NCBI GenBank assembly: GCA_037043015.1
Contig: CM073328.1
Coordinates: 14,543,495 to 14,607,494 of the forward strand
Reading direction: 5' to 3'
DNA length: 64,000 nucleotides
DNA from: Bryum argenteum
Lineage: Eukaryota > Streptophyta > Bryopsida > Bryales > Bryaceae
Under the pieces are notes generated by a model, which was not told the origin of the DNA, searched no databases, and saw only the letters and a list, made by a program, of their open reading frames with translations. This document shows positions 11,775 through 23,331 of this stretch, piece by piece. The position numbers and the translations under genes were made by a program. Numbering within the stretch: position 1 is the stretch's first letter; every line of letters starts with the position of its first letter.

Positions 11775-14700
11775 TTATGTGGACCTTGACATCCCTTGCT
11801 TTTTTAACTTGTACGCGAGCTCGGCGAAAAATACTTCGTTCCATGTATCTGGAATGCCCGGTAAGCACCAATGCAAACAATCTTGTCCACCCTTCCCACC
11901 CCCGTACTTGGACACGTGAGTCTCTCCCCTCTCAAACGACAAAGAAGTGATGTTCAACAAGTTCACCGTCGTTCCCATCACCGCCATCTCCGCGAGGGGG
12001 TCGATCCTCTTCCCTTCCTCCATCGTGTCGTTCACAAATGATGTTGGGTCGCATGTGCCACCGGTGTTCCAATCGCCGTTGCGGAAGTGTCGCGGTGACA
12101 GTGACCTATTGGAGAATCAACATCCGACTTTTCAAAAAATAACTCTTATCACATATCTAAGGTTCCGTAGTCTCCATTTCTAATGTTTAAAAACTAACCA
12201 TGAACTAAAACTCTAAGACATCACATTGTGAATCAACCTTCTAGTTCAAAATTTCAAAATATGTGCATAAGTAGATGAAGATTGTCATGTTCTCATGTCA
12301 ACATTATCCTTCTTGAGAGAAGGACAAATAACATAACTCTTTCAACATTGTTGTCGTTCAAAAATATTAGAGCCCTCATACTCGAAAGGGGAAAGTATTG
12401 CTCCAATTTCCCCTGTCCGATGGGCATCGGGTTATTAGCATTACAAGCAGACACTTCATTCACGCCAACCCCTTCGAATGGGACCGGAGTTTCTATCTAT
12501 AGATATAAAAACAAATCTTCTATGATGGTGCATTTCTATCTATAGATATAAAAACAAATCTTTTATGATGGTGCATTGTGACTATTTGCTATGTTATCAT
12601 AGTAGTATGAGCATTTGGGAGGTTTATGGAGAATCAGCAAGCAAGTACCTGTAGTAGACGATCTTCTCCGGGGTATTCTTGATCGCCTCATGCACCCAAT
12701 GCACAACATTATAAACAGTAACATTATACGCAACAGGAACATGAATCTCCGGCTGTTTCGCTGTAACAGGCTTGCCACCCAGATGGAAGAAAAACCGGTT
12801 TTGCTTCATCTTGCCGCCGTTCCAGTGATGGCCCGAGTTCATAACTAGGATGTCGATGACAGGCAAGTGCTTTTCGATGAACGCCTCGGGACGATCGATG
12901 TGGAGAGCGTTGTCCGTGTTCGGATCCGAGCTGTTGAGGGGCTGGATGCGCGCGAGGGTGACTGACCACTTGTACATGATCGTCGTGTTGGTCGCGTCGT
13001 AACGAAACGCGAATCCGTTCGGTTTTCGCGCACCGCGCGGGGTGTAGAATCCGAATGACTTCCCGATGTCGGTGATGGAGGTCGTGTTCTTGCCGCGGGT
13101 GAGCATGCACATGAGGGATTGGAATTGTTGCCGGCCTAAGGAGTCGCCCACGAATGCTATCACCTTGTTGCGTAACCTGGCACCCAGCACAGACCCCACT
13201 TTTGTTACCGCACATCGACAAAACGATCACTGTAGAATGTTGATCATAGTACCCACTTTTGGATAGAGTGGTTTGAGAACGGCGGAGATTTGTGGGTGAC
13301 GTTTCTCTGATCGTGACAATGGTTTGTGACGCTGGAAGAGATTTGACCTGGATATGGTTGGCGATCAAAAGCGCCGAACCTGCAAAGATTTATAGCACTT
13401 TCTAATTGTGGCCATTAATGTGTGACCCTAGAACAGAGCTGGTGGCGTTCTTGCTTGTTTCGAGTACTAAAAAGGTTTGCTATCAGACGCGCCGAACGTA
13501 CTGAAAAAGCGCAAGTTTCAAGCTCCTCAGAGCATCATGGCCACGGACAGGACTTGTACCACCTGTAATTGACCTTTTCAAGTACTCGATTTGGTTGACG
13601 ATCGAACGCGCCAAAACCTACACAGATAAATAGCAGAAAAGCTGCTGCAGTACATGCCTCACGTTCTGATCGTGACCATGGAGCAGATTCGCTCAACGAT
13701 CACATGCGCCGAACCTTCACAGTAAAGTGCGGCAGCTCATGTGTCTCTTCCTGACCGTGACCAAAATATGTCACCCTGTAACGGATGTGTGACCTGGATT
13801 TGGTTAGCGATCGAACCTACACGGAACGATAGCAGAAAAAAGCGCAGCACTACACCTCTCAGTTCTCGATCATGGTCCCGTGGATATGGTAAGCGGTCAA
13901 CCTAGGACACGGACTGATTGGAGAAAAGCGTGGCTATGAAACTCTCAGTTCCTGATCGTGGCCCTGATTTGCGACCCTCTAACAGATTTGTGGGCTCTTC
14001 GTGTCCTAGCGCCGGATTGGAGGTAAGGGCAGTGGGAGATCTGGCTGGTTGTAAGAAGTGGGTGATGGTGATTGGTGTTAGATCGTGTGAGCGGGGCTTA
14101 CATTTCAAGGACGCCAGTGGCGTTGAAGACGGGCAACTCGCAGTCTCTAGGTTGCCACCGGTACCGATCCAGCAGCTTGTCGGGGTGATGGTTGAGCCGG
14201 CATGAGAATGGCGCTGACAGCCACATTTTGCACTCGAGCCCGGAGTAGAGTGGGTGATGCTCCTCATCCAGCACCCATTTCCCCACCGAGTAATCACACA
14301 TCGCCTCTTCCTCCATCGCCTGCTCCTCGCGCGCGTCACCAGCAGCCTGTTCTTCGAGGGCATCTGCAGCCTGTTCCTCGCGCGCGTCGCCAGTTTGCTC
14401 TTCGCGTGCGTCGCCAGTTTGCTCTTCGCGCGCGTCACCAGGCGCTTGTGTAGCGTTAGCAAACGCTGGCATTGGACCTGACTCAACATCCGGACTCGAT
14501 TCCGAGCGGATTTCCGCTTCCTCTTCTGTGGTTAAGGTGGACTCTACCGAGCTACTAGTGACATTACTTGCTAGGGTTTCATTCGCGGTGGTCGAAACGC
14601 TCTCGTCCCTGGAAGGTGCAGGCTCATCTGAGACAGACTTAGTCTCTTCCACAACAGGCTCCGTTTCGGGTTGCACAATCTCCGTCCCGTCCGTCACCGT

Positions 14701-15274
14701 GGGCATGAGATCGCTCTCCGTTAGATCAGCCACCCCTGAAGAGAAAAGTAACATCATCACAGCTTGAACAATCAGCTATCCAACTAGGCCTCATTGCTCG
14801 TCCTAGCGTCAGCTACAAGCCTCTACACGACTAGAGTTCTATCAACCTCAGAGCGCTGGGCAGGCTACATTTCCAACAAGAAACAGTGCCAAGCCCAAAT
14901 TTACCACATTCCCGCGGACTCGGTGAGCAGTAGTAACGTACCTTCTTTTGAGGACGAGCTTTTCGAAAACGGCGCGTTATCCTCGAATGGACTCGACGGT
15001 ACTGCAGCACACACAGACAGTGAGTACTCGCGAAAACGAAATCTTCGAGAACACACAGACGCGGCGAGAGAGGACCGATGTGCGTACCTGAGATAACCGG
15101 AGATTGAGCGCGACCGGAGATAACGAGAGGCGAAGCTTCCCAGACCAAGACGACGGCCATCGCGGCCACCATAGCCACCATGAGCAACGACGTCTGCGTC
15201 GCGCGATGAATCCCACACAACATCCCCGCGCCGCTCGGATCCTTCCCTCCTCGCCGCCCATGAAACGGCTCCAT
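11775..15274 (-). CDS. TRICHOME BIREFRINGENCE-LIKE (TBL) protein, PMR5N plus GDSL/acyl-esterase domain
   Basis: Four exons fit in phase: 15274-15088, 14735-14102, 13176-12649 and 12105-11775, giving 559 residues. The order is a short basic cytosolic tail, a signal anchor (about residues 30-47), a Ser/Thr/Glu-rich stem, a repeat of GDAREEQ, the PMR5N region (CDYSVGKWVLDEEHHPLYSG), the GDS motif (residues 284-286, in AFVGDSLGRQQ) and the DxxH motif (DCLHWCLPG, residues 525-528). TBL proteins are Golgi type II membrane enzymes that O-acetylate cell-wall polysaccharides; the substrate here cannot be told. Catalytic Ser, Asp and His are present and I see no break. Introns are 352, 925 and 543 bp. 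Start chosen as the first ATG in frame before the anchor. Confidence 0.93.
12370..12500 (+). mobile_element. 3' part of SINE family 1, in TBL intron
   Basis: It matches the SINE 3' domain of 62968-63330 from the pyrimidine block through GCATTACAAGCAGACACTTC and ATTCACGCC to GGAGTTTCTATC. It ends in a TATC-type tail. It lies in the last TBL intron (12106-12648), in antisense to the gene. Confidence 0.8.
12491..12576 (+). repeat. 43-bp tandem duplication after the SINE tail
   Basis: Two nearly identical units start TTCTATCTATAGATATAAA and end ATGATGGTGCAT. One base differs. The duplication adjoins the SINE 3' tail within a TBL intron. Confidence 0.9.
13177..14101 (-). repeat. TBL intron 3 built of degenerate tandem units
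   Basis: The intron repeats words such as GATCGAACGCGCC, GAACCT(A/T)CAC, ATAGCAGAAAA and GTTCTGATCGTGACCATG roughly every 100-150 bp (near 13340, 13480, 13590, 13690, 13800, 13880). Units are diverged. The donor at 14101 (AT|GTAAGC) and acceptor at 13177 (CCAG|G) remain good. Confidence 0.65.
14340..14450 (-). repeat. 24-bp coding repeat in the TBL stem region
   Basis: Four to five units encoding GDAREEQT or GDAREEQA variants lie between the Ser/Thr-rich stem and the PMR5N domain. Several units are nearly identical at DNA level (GCGCGCGTC or CGCGTGCGTC cores), which suggests recent expansion in multiples of three. Confidence 0.8.
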
Positions 15275-16348
15275 TCCGAGGTCACTCCCGCTCACCGCAT
15301 TCACCTCCCCCAAAAGAGTACCTCACTCACGACGATAACTCCTCACACGCGCGTAGTACTCAGTACACACACACAGCAGCGATCCTGAATCTCGTAACCC
15401 AAATTGCTCAACTCCGCCAGTTGTAACTTAAGTAATGAATCTCAAGGAAGAACAACTTGCAATGTGCAATACTGTCACGACACTCGCGGAGCTTCCAATT
15501 GCGCGCAAAAGTGACGTGATGAATCGAACCGGAGTACACGAGCCTGACGACTCGCGGTCTTCGTGCCGCTTTCTCAGCTCCGCGTTATGTTATGTTACGG
15601 CTCGTACCCACCCAGTGAAAACCAGAACCCATGTTACGTATTGCGGCCAACCCAATAGCTAATTTCCAGGGATATCCGCCGAGACCGGCTCCTGTAGATG
15701 AATTATGAATGAATGGAAGGAGGGTCCGCCCGGTGAGTGACTGCAGTAAAAGCGGAAGATGTATGATCTGTTTGCTCGTACTTTTTGTATTGTATAATTG
15801 TAACTGGAGTGGGATGTTGTAGTAAACTGCGAGTGTGCTGGTGATTGATCGTCTGAGCGGCGGTGACTCATCGCGGTCCCGCCGCTGTCAGGATTCATTG
15901 ATGGATTCATCGATGGACGGAATCCCGTTTCATCAAGAGTCGATCGATCGTTGACTTACAGTACTGGCTGTCCTTCATTAGTGGTATGGGAGGGGTCTGT
16001 TACCGTGGCTGACCTGTGACCGTTCTGGTGCCTGTACCTTCCTGGACTTTTTATTATTTTACTTTATAATATGATTTCCTTGTTGTACGTCGGAGTACAG
16101 AGAATAGGTCGTATTTGTTTTAGGAATCTTTCACATATATATATATATATATATATATATGAATTTTTGGGATTCTAAAGGATTAAGAATATCATGAAGA
16201 TGGGTATTTACCAATGCTGAAAATAATCGTTAATTACGTTTAGCCAAAAGTACGTAATTGAAATTTGAAAATACACGAATATTCTTGTACTTTGGTAATC
16301 TTGACTTGCTTTATTTCTTTTATAACACTACAGGATTGACAGAGTACC
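15275..16348. other. TBL promoter region and intergenic DNA
   Basis: No clear TATA box precedes the TBL start. The segment contains an (AT)n microsatellite at about 16135-16160 and the phrase GATTCATTGATGGATTCATCG near 15892. Open frames here are short and lack recognisable features. Confidence 0.5.
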
Positions 16349-16617
16349 TTAACCCCTAAACGATCACAGCCACCGATTTGGCTTTTACGGTCAAGGCCGA
16401 AAAAAATTTACAGTCAACTTCAAATGTTATGATCTCACATCCACTAATGATCCAATGGTTGAAAATTTTCACACTACTACCTATGGTAGTCTACTTCAAG
16501 ATCCTACGCTTGAAGTTATCAAAAATTTCCAAAAATATTGGACGTACCTGCATTAGTACATAGTGGTCAGTGTTGGAATTTCAAGCTCCCAAAACATCGT
16601 GGATCTTTAGGGGTCAA
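16349..16617 (-). mobile_element. TTAA-type MITE, 269 bp
   Basis: TTAACCCCTAAACGATCAC at the left and ATCTTTAGGGGTCAA at the right (target decayed to TCAA). It is the reverse complement of 60763-61031 and has exactly the same length. Confidence 0.85.
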
Positions 16618-17104
16618 TGTGAGATTTTTACTAATACGGAAATGGGGTAGTTGTAACTTTTTTTTCATGATATTTTCTTACAATAAGAAAGTTATCAAAG
16701 CAATATTGAAAAAATTCCAAACAATGGCGGGCATGAATGGGGTGTTTGTTCGACCTTTCCTTGAACGTTTGTAATGAAGAAAAAAAGCCTAGGTGTACCA
16801 TGGAGGTAATAAAAATAGTCAAGAAAAAACAATTGAATTCATCATGAATCCTTCAAAGTAAATGTTTTAAGAGGCGAGTCAAGATGTTTGAATTTCCTTT
16901 TATGAACATTGAGGTCATGTCAAGTACCATGTGTATATGCACCGAGTGGTCTTTTTCTAGCTAGATCATGATGATGGTAATGAGCCAGGATTCAAATCAT
17001 GAAAAATTTATGTTCAATAGTATATTTTCGACCACTTTGTAGGACCCAATAAAGAATAATATGCAAAAAATGCAGGTCACTCACAAATAAAAAGAATATG
17101 CTCA

Positions 17105-17640
17105 AAATGAGTCGTCCTAGAAGAAGAAGAACACCACACCTGTTACGGTTGGCGTGAATAAAGTGTCCGTTCGACCTACCCTTAACCCTTAAACGCCCAT
17201 GGGGTCTAAACCGGGCAGCCCAAAATTGGATCACAGCATCTTTTGGACTCGGGCATCATGAATAGTGCACTTTTTGAACTTGGGCATCATGAATGAACCA
17301 ATCAATGATGAGCTTGCAACCTCCTACAAGGTTATGTACCACCCCAACCTACCTACCACAATCCTTTCAAAGCACAGAATCACTCATACAAATTGTGATT
17401 TGAATTGTAAAATTTCACTTTTTGAATGCACATAAGATGGTGACCAGTTTGACATCAAAATATAAGTGAAAAGTTGAGTACAATGAGAGCTACATGGAAG
17501 ATTCTGTTGGAATCAAGCCCCTCGGGCTTGCTTGGGCGTTTAAGGGTTAATGATATGCCCACATGACCTAACAACAGTGGTATAGGACTACTAACCCCTC
17601 TCAGAGTGAACACTACATGAAAAGAGATCCATAACTAGTG
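17105..17640 (-). mobile_element. SINE 3' domain copy split by a TTAA MITE
   Basis: 17105-17185 and 17551-17640 together match the uninterrupted copy at 21790-21945 (GGCGTGAAT, AAGTGTC(C/T)GTTCGACCTACCC, TGATATGCCCAC, CTCTCAG.GTG). The 3' tail is GAA-type on the plus strand. The insertion is the next feature. Confidence 0.85.
17182..17550 (+). mobile_element. TTAA-type MITE, 369-bp family, copy 1, with empty site known
   Basis: TTAACCCTTAAACGCCCATG at the left, GGGCGTTTAAGGGTTAA at the right. Inside are TTGGGCATCATGAATAGTGC and a mirrored GGGCATCATGAATGAACC. The empty homologue at 21838 reads CCTACCC TTCA TGATATG, while this site reads CCTACCC TTAA..TTAA TGATATG, so four bases were duplicated. 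Confidence 0.93.
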
Positions 17641-17846
17641 AGCTATTCTGTTTGTATAAAAGTAGAGGTTTGGTTTTGTTGGTCGTCACATTTTTGACAT
17701 ACCACGTTGTTTGGAAGAGACATGGAATGAGTCGTCCTACCCCGAAAGCCATGATGAGCATATTGCGATTTCAGCTAGTACGAAGGTAATGCTCTAGCAC
17801 ACTATATTGTACCTCTAGTATACGTGCACACTCTATCTACAATGTT
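17641..17846. other. Short intergenic segment
   Basis: AT-rich, no feature recognised. Confidence 0.4.
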
Positions 17847-18398
17847 GATCACATCCCTTCTCAGTCATTCACGGATTGTCATTAGACACTCACCTTCATA
17901 TAACCTCATGCTCTATAACTCATAGCATTAATCACTCATATGATCATTTCGTCTATAATCGATCACACAAAGTTCCTCTAAAAGAGATCTTTTGTGACCG
18001 CATCCTCTCTATAAATGAAAAGTCCTATAACATTCATCACTCTAACGACTACGTTCTTTAGAAGTGATCACTCGTAAATTCACTAAAAATGATCACTCTC
18101 ATGATCGCATCCTCTAAGATTGATCACATCTCTTCAGAGTTATTCACCGACTCCCATTGAATACTCATCTTCATATGACCTCATGCTCTACAACTCATAA
18201 CATTAATCACTCAAATGATCATTTTGGTCATAATCGATCACACAAAATTCCTCTAAAACAAATCAGTTTTGTGACCGCATCCTCTCTATCACAGACAAAT
18301 CCTCTAACATTTATCACTCTAACAACTATGTTCTCTCAAAGTGATCACTCATAAATTCACTAAAAATGGTCACTCTCATGATCGCATCCTCTAAGATT
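17847..18398 (+). repeat. 275-bp tandem duplication rich in GATCAC words
   Basis: Unit 1 (17847-18121) and unit 2 (18122-18398) align throughout, each starting GATCACATC.CTTC. The words GATCAC and TGATCACTC recur about every 30-60 bp here and on to about 18540, so the unit itself seems built from an older short satellite. Confidence 0.85.
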
Positions 18399-19035
18399 GA
18401 TCACTCACTAATCTGCTAAAGCTTCTCACTTTAATGAATGCAACCTCTCAAATTGCACATACATAAATCATCTAAATATTGATCACTCTTATGATCGCTT
18501 CTTGAATATACCATATCACTTAAATTGATCACACTATATCCTAAAACTAAGCACACCGCATCCTCATGAATTATCCATTGACTACATCATTCAATTCCAA
18601 TTATGCTACCTCAAATGACGTAGGTCCGAATCGAACACTCGTCTCAAGGCTACATTTTGTACCACTCCTACTCGTCGCGAGCATGATGGACATCCGTATG
18701 CCACTGGTATCTTATTTCAAAACGCCAAGCAAGTCACATGCCCGGAATGATTGCATGAAAGATCATGAGAATGTCTCTATTTGTATGCACGCACAAGAGA
18801 TGAAACAATTGGTTTCCAAGGCTGATAGGCAGTCTAGGAGGCCAAACCGTCCATTACAAAGTATCGCCAATGTAATCTATTAATATAAGCTTTAGATATA
18901 CCCTGTAAAACACATTTCTTTATTTTTCTTGCTTGTACCCATTACAAAAAATCACACTCCACAAATCTTCCTACAAAAAAGGAAAAACTAAGTCCGGAAT
19001 GACCTCAAACTACCGGATGAGGGAATGAGGTGCTG
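18399..19035. other. Continuation of GATCAC-rich DNA, then unassigned
   Basis: GATCACTCTTATGATCGC-like words fade out by about 18545. A 105-codon open frame at 18566-18883 shows no domain or signal and I do not call it a gene. Confidence 0.4.
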
Positions 19036-19155
19036 TTAACCCTCAAACGCCCAAGCAAGCCCGAGGGGCTTGATTCCAACAGAATCTTCTCTGTAGCTCT
19101 CAGTGTAATTGATTTTTCACTTATATTTTGATGTCAAATTGTCAAATTACATGTT
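19036..19155 (-). mobile_element. Truncated TTAA MITE, 369-bp family
   Basis: TTAACCCTCAAACGCCCAAG through CTTATATTTTGATGTC matches one end of the 369-bp family, then similarity stops near 19155. Confidence 0.75.
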
Positions 19156-19922
19156 GCAAATTTTTGCAATCCTCCCGAAAACCTATTTCGAATGTGGTCA
19201 TACTTTTATTCTAAATTTACGAATGCTAAAAATAGGTCAGATCTCTTAAGTTGGTGCTTTTAGGACACTCTACCTTATCCTACATAAAATCAGCCTCTCA
19301 TCTGATGGGTTCTTGCAATGTGTTTCATCACTACAGTACTACACTAAATAAATTAATTTTAAGAAAGAAAGAAAGAAAAAAAAACTTCACAATATTCAAA
19401 TGAAAATTAATAAATTAATGATATTTTTCCTCCATCCGAATCAAATCACCGGCTGTCTGTGAGGCCCTAAACCCGAGGGGAGGGGGGGTGCCTGCCAAAT
19501 CGGCAGATTCGGTGGGGAAAGGGGACAGTCAGGAAAAAGCCAGGGGTAATAGTCAAAACTAAATGAATTTCCTTGCACCTTCTTTATTTTTATATTGAAT
19601 ATGTTATTAAAATTAGTATATGCCTTGAATTGCTGTGCTTTATATTCATTCAATAGTTGTTTATTCAGATACAAACAATATTTGGGAGGAAGTGTTGTCT
19701 TGATTCTTCCTTCAGGTGGTGTTCAACAGCGGCCAGCTAATTTTGTGGTCTACAGTCCAGGAGATTTGTAATTACACTATTTGGATAAAATTTGGTATAT
19801 TAGCACAAGGCTATTGTGGGGGAGTTTATGGCCGTGGAAGGTTCTCTCCAGTTAATGGGGGTATTGAATAAAAAGTAACTAAAGGAGAGTGCTAAAAAAT
19901 GGAGTAGTACCAATAAAGATGA
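19156..19922. other. AT-rich intergenic DNA
   Basis: Contains a short GAAA-type microsatellite near 19364-19380. No gene or element recognised. Confidence 0.4.
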
Positions 19923-19937
19923 GGTACGTAATAGTTT

Positions 19938-20065
19938 TTTTTTTTTTTTTTTTTTTTTGAAACATATTGATGAGAATCAATAGCATGAAAAAAAGTTACA
20001 AAACGGTGACCCCCAGCCGGCATCGGTCTGGGCAGACCACACAACAACTAGACTCGATTGAGACT
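19938..20065 (-). mobile_element. 5'-truncated L1-like LINE tail with 15-bp target duplication
   Basis: On the minus strand a 107-bp sequence ends in a poly(A) of about 21. It is flanked by GGTACGTAATAGTTT at 19923-19937 and GGTACATAATAGTTT at 20066-20080. The sequence before the tail (TGTAACTTTTTTT..) resembles 3' ends of plant L1 elements. It is unrelated to the LINE at 25652. Confidence 0.85.
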
Positions 20066-20095
20066 GGTACATAATAGTTTCAAACTTCAACAATA

Positions 20096-20202
20096 CTCCC
20101 TCGGACTGTCCCATTATAATTCTCTGAGTAGGTTCTCTCAAATATACCTCGAGAGATAGAGTTCACAGACCCTACTAGACAGTTAGAATGGGACGAAGGG
20201 AG
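20096..20202. mobile_element. Stowaway-like MITE (Tc1/mariner type)
   Basis: Ends CTCCCTCGGACTGTCCCA and TGGGACGAAGGGAG, flanked by TA at 20094-20095 and 20203-20204. This is the CTCCCTCCGT-type terminus of Stowaway elements. Internally related to 46147-46247 (GTAGGTTCTCTCAAAT). Confidence 0.9.
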
Positions 20203-20204
20203 TA

Positions 20205-21789
20205 CCATGTTATCATACTTGAACATTATAAGGTGGCAAATTAGGGTACCATTTTGGAAACATGTGTAAATCCACCTTCAAAAATTCATAACAGACTGTA
20301 GAAAAAAAAAAAAAAAGCAAAATTTATGAATCCACTTTGACTATCCTTCCACTTACATCGTTCAATGCAATACATATTTCCTAATCTGAAATTTGAGCCA
20401 TTGTTGAGCACTCTCTTTTACACATTTACCGGTTTGGAAGCTTCTCATTATGAAATTCTATTTTCTTTTTTCATTTGACCAATTAATGTATTAATCAGTT
20501 GAGAGAAAATTTTCATTTTTCTTATTTGGAACATTTTATTTTTAATGACTTTGAAATGGAATATTACCCAAGCTTTGCTTTCTTTTGAGAAGCATGTGTT
20601 CCTTGTTGACAAAAGTTATTGAATCAAAATGAATGTAAATGGTCTACGTAATTATGACCGTTCCCTTGTTAGATTGAAAAATGAAATTGGAAATGAGTGC
20701 TACCCTCTTCACATGTTACTCATGTAAAGTTAATTGTTATAAGATTCCAACTTTAGAAAAAGGAATTGATCAACCAATGGAAGTCCAAAGTGTTGAAGTT
20801 GTTTCAACTTTAAATTTTTGGGACGATGTACACCTTGAGTTCTCAAATATTGCCATTGGACGGGATTTTAGTAGATAAACATCTCACCAAGTTTATTACT
20901 ACATGTATTTGTCACAAGTTTAGTGTCAAATGTATTATGTATATGAAAAACTACTATCGTATTGCAAGTTGGCTTGATGAAAACCGAAAGATCATGTTTT
21001 TCTAAATGGGCGTGCATTTCCTTGAACGTTCTCATACATCAATGTGGCAAGCTTTTTGTTCTTGTTCTTGTAGAGTATCAAAGTTTTGGTTGCCCAAGTG
21101 TTTGTCACACATTGCAGTTTTTAGACATGTATTGATATATAAAATACAAGAGATCTAATTGACTTGTACTTTGTAGCTAATGCCATGTTAAAAATCTCAC
21201 CGTCTGGTTGATTTTTCCGTAAATTTTTGAAATTCATTGCGGTCTAGTTGATTTTGGGCAAGTTTTGCATATAAATTAGTATCTTTTGCAATTTTGGGTA
21301 GTATCAAGGATGTCTTGACGATGTTTCCAAAGTTTGGAAGTAATAATCTCCTAGTGTGTGAGCAAGAACTATCTTGTTGGAAAGGTATGTAAAAACTCTA
21401 CTATTTTTTAACATTGAATAAATTTCTAACTTATGCGCACCAAATCTAGTAGTAGAGAGCCTGACTGAGTCAAATTGACCTAGAACAAACCCTTTCTTAT
21501 ATGGGTTTTAAGAAAAGACATGTATTGGGAACAAGTAGTTTTGTCAAGAGCCTTGTGTCAACCTAATTTTGAGATTGGTTTTTGTGGCTCACAAAACACT
21601 TCAATTCTCTTTTGCAACAAATGAAAATTAAAAAAAAAAAAATAGATTTTTTGTTTATTTTTTCTAACATTATGATCTCAAAAATGGTAAGGAATTTAAA
21701 TTTGAGATTTGGTGTACATGTACATGGCACAAGCTAGGTACTAGAACTTACAAGTACATACCTCAAACTACGTCAAAAGTTGAAAATTT
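20205..21789. other. AT-rich intergenic DNA
   Basis: No gene, complete element or RNA recognised. A 65-codon open frame at 20681-20878 has no recognisable domain. Confidence 0.4.
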
Positions 21790-21945
21790 GCAAGAAGAAG
21801 AAGAACACGAGACCCGTAAGGGTTGGCGTGAATCAAGTGTCTGTTCGACCTACCCTTCATGATATGCCCACAGGACATAACAACAGTGATATAGGACTAC
21901 TAACCCCTCTCAGGGTGGACACTACATGAAGGAACGACCCCGAAC
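21790..21945 (-). mobile_element. SINE 3' domain copy with GAA/TTC-type tail
   Basis: On the minus strand it runs GTGTCCACCCTGAGAGG, CTATATCACTG, CGAACAGACACTTGATTC, ACGCC, then a stem-loop of CCAACCC and a TTC-type tail. It provides the empty site for the MITE at 17182. Confidence 0.8.
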
Positions 21946-22003
21946 TAGTGAGCTATGGTTGTTTGGGATTTATCATGTTTGTAAATTAAAATTTGCACCT
22001 TGC

Positions 22004-22205
22004 ATAACCCCTAAGAATCCAAAAAAGCCAAAATGGCTTTTGGGGGTTCGTGCATGACCAAAAATCAGTCAACTTTGACCATTATATTCTCCCAAATGAA
22101 GATGAATCAATGATCTATATTTGATATTTGGGTACAAAAACAAGTTAACTTTAAGATCCTACGGCTGAATTCTTTAGATAATGCTTCGATTGAGTTTGTT
22201 AAGCG
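22004..22205 (+). mobile_element. Truncated short TTAA-type MITE
   Basis: ATAACCCCTAAGAATCC, then CAACTTTGACCATTATA and TTAAGATCCTACGGCTG as in 6694-6865. The right end is missing. Confidence 0.6.
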
Positions 22206-22663
22206 TGAAGGAGACAAAGGCCATTTCTTGTAATTTAGATAATTTGGCACCAAGAACTTTTAGAAGATAAAAAGAAGGGCAGCTTTGAGGCCTTTCGGCT
22301 TCTGGGGTAATATCTTGAAAATATAATGATTGGTCAACAATGAAATTTCAAGCTGCCAAATGAAGTACAAGTAGCTTCTTCTATTTTTTTTTTTTGTTTT
22401 GTTTTTTTCTCCGATGAATTCATGAGCACCAAGGAAGTCTGCTCAGTCCATTCGAGTGCCTTTTATAGTACATGTCAAATGGGGCAAAATTTGAGGGTCG
22501 TACACCCAACAACAACGAAAGGCACGAACATAATTGCGCATGATTCCTACTCATTCTTGCGTGATAGCCATGTCCCCCATGACTCAACGTGGAATTGTCC
22601 ATCGTGAACTCATTGCGGAAACGTATGTGCAACGGACTATTCCACGCTCTACCCTTCGCGGAG

Positions 22664-22880
22664 GGGTAAGCGTTCGTAGCAGCTACCAAGGAGGATGGAG
22701 GAGGGGTAATGAGCCCGCTAATTTTTTGATGTATAGACATTAAATGCCAAGGAGTATGCTTCCAAGGGTAATTTGGGGTCGCAGACCTCAAAATTGAATT
22801 CAAAATTATCAAAAACGGCCTTAGGGAGGTCCCCATAGATTCTAGGGTGCCTCCTTGGTAGCTGCCACGAACCATTGCTC
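22664..22880 (+). mobile_element. MULE-type MITE, 217 bp, copy 1
   Basis: Flanked by TTCGCGGAG on both sides (22655-22663, 22881-22889), a 9-bp target duplication typical of Mutator-like elements. The ends read inward as GGGTAAGCGTTCGTAGCAGC and GAGCAATGGTTCGTGGCAGC. The same 217-bp element is at 62894-63484, where a SINE splits it. Confidence 0.92.
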
Positions 22881-23328
22881 TTCGCGGAGGCCCTTTCGTG
22901 CAATTTACTCTCTCGCTTTTTCCATGTGTGTGCCTTTGGGTCATGAAAAATGATGAAGATAAAATACCTCAAACATGCCTATGTATGCAATTTACTTATG
23001 TGGCTACACTTAAAAATTATGATTTGTTTATTATTTTGACACAAGCGTGTTGCAAGAACATGTAGGTATGCCCCGTAAATGAATAATTTGAAGTTGGTTT
23101 TTGGGATTTTTTTAAGGAGGGATGTGTGTAGATGCTCTGGCATATGTTGTAATTACTATTAGTGGTTCAACTATCCAAACTTTGTTGATAATATCGTTGA
23201 TGAGACGTTGGTATTTTTCTATCTTTCGAGAGAGAATATGTCGTTGTAATATGTGAATTCTATAAATTGTACCTTCAAATTGATGTTGGGAGATGTAAGG
23301 GGGTTTAATTGGTAAAATATGTCCACCC
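22881..23328. other. AT-rich intergenic DNA
   Basis: Nothing recognised apart from short open frames. Confidence 0.4.
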
Positions 23329-23331
23329 TAA

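Noticed and set aside
12724..13368. 214-codon minus frame over the TBL gene
   Set aside because: It is in another frame over TBL exon 3. The exon frame has the GDS motif and TBL-like sequence.
17847..18398. CRISPR-like array
   Set aside because: Two long adjacent units with no spacer pattern, in a eukaryotic context.
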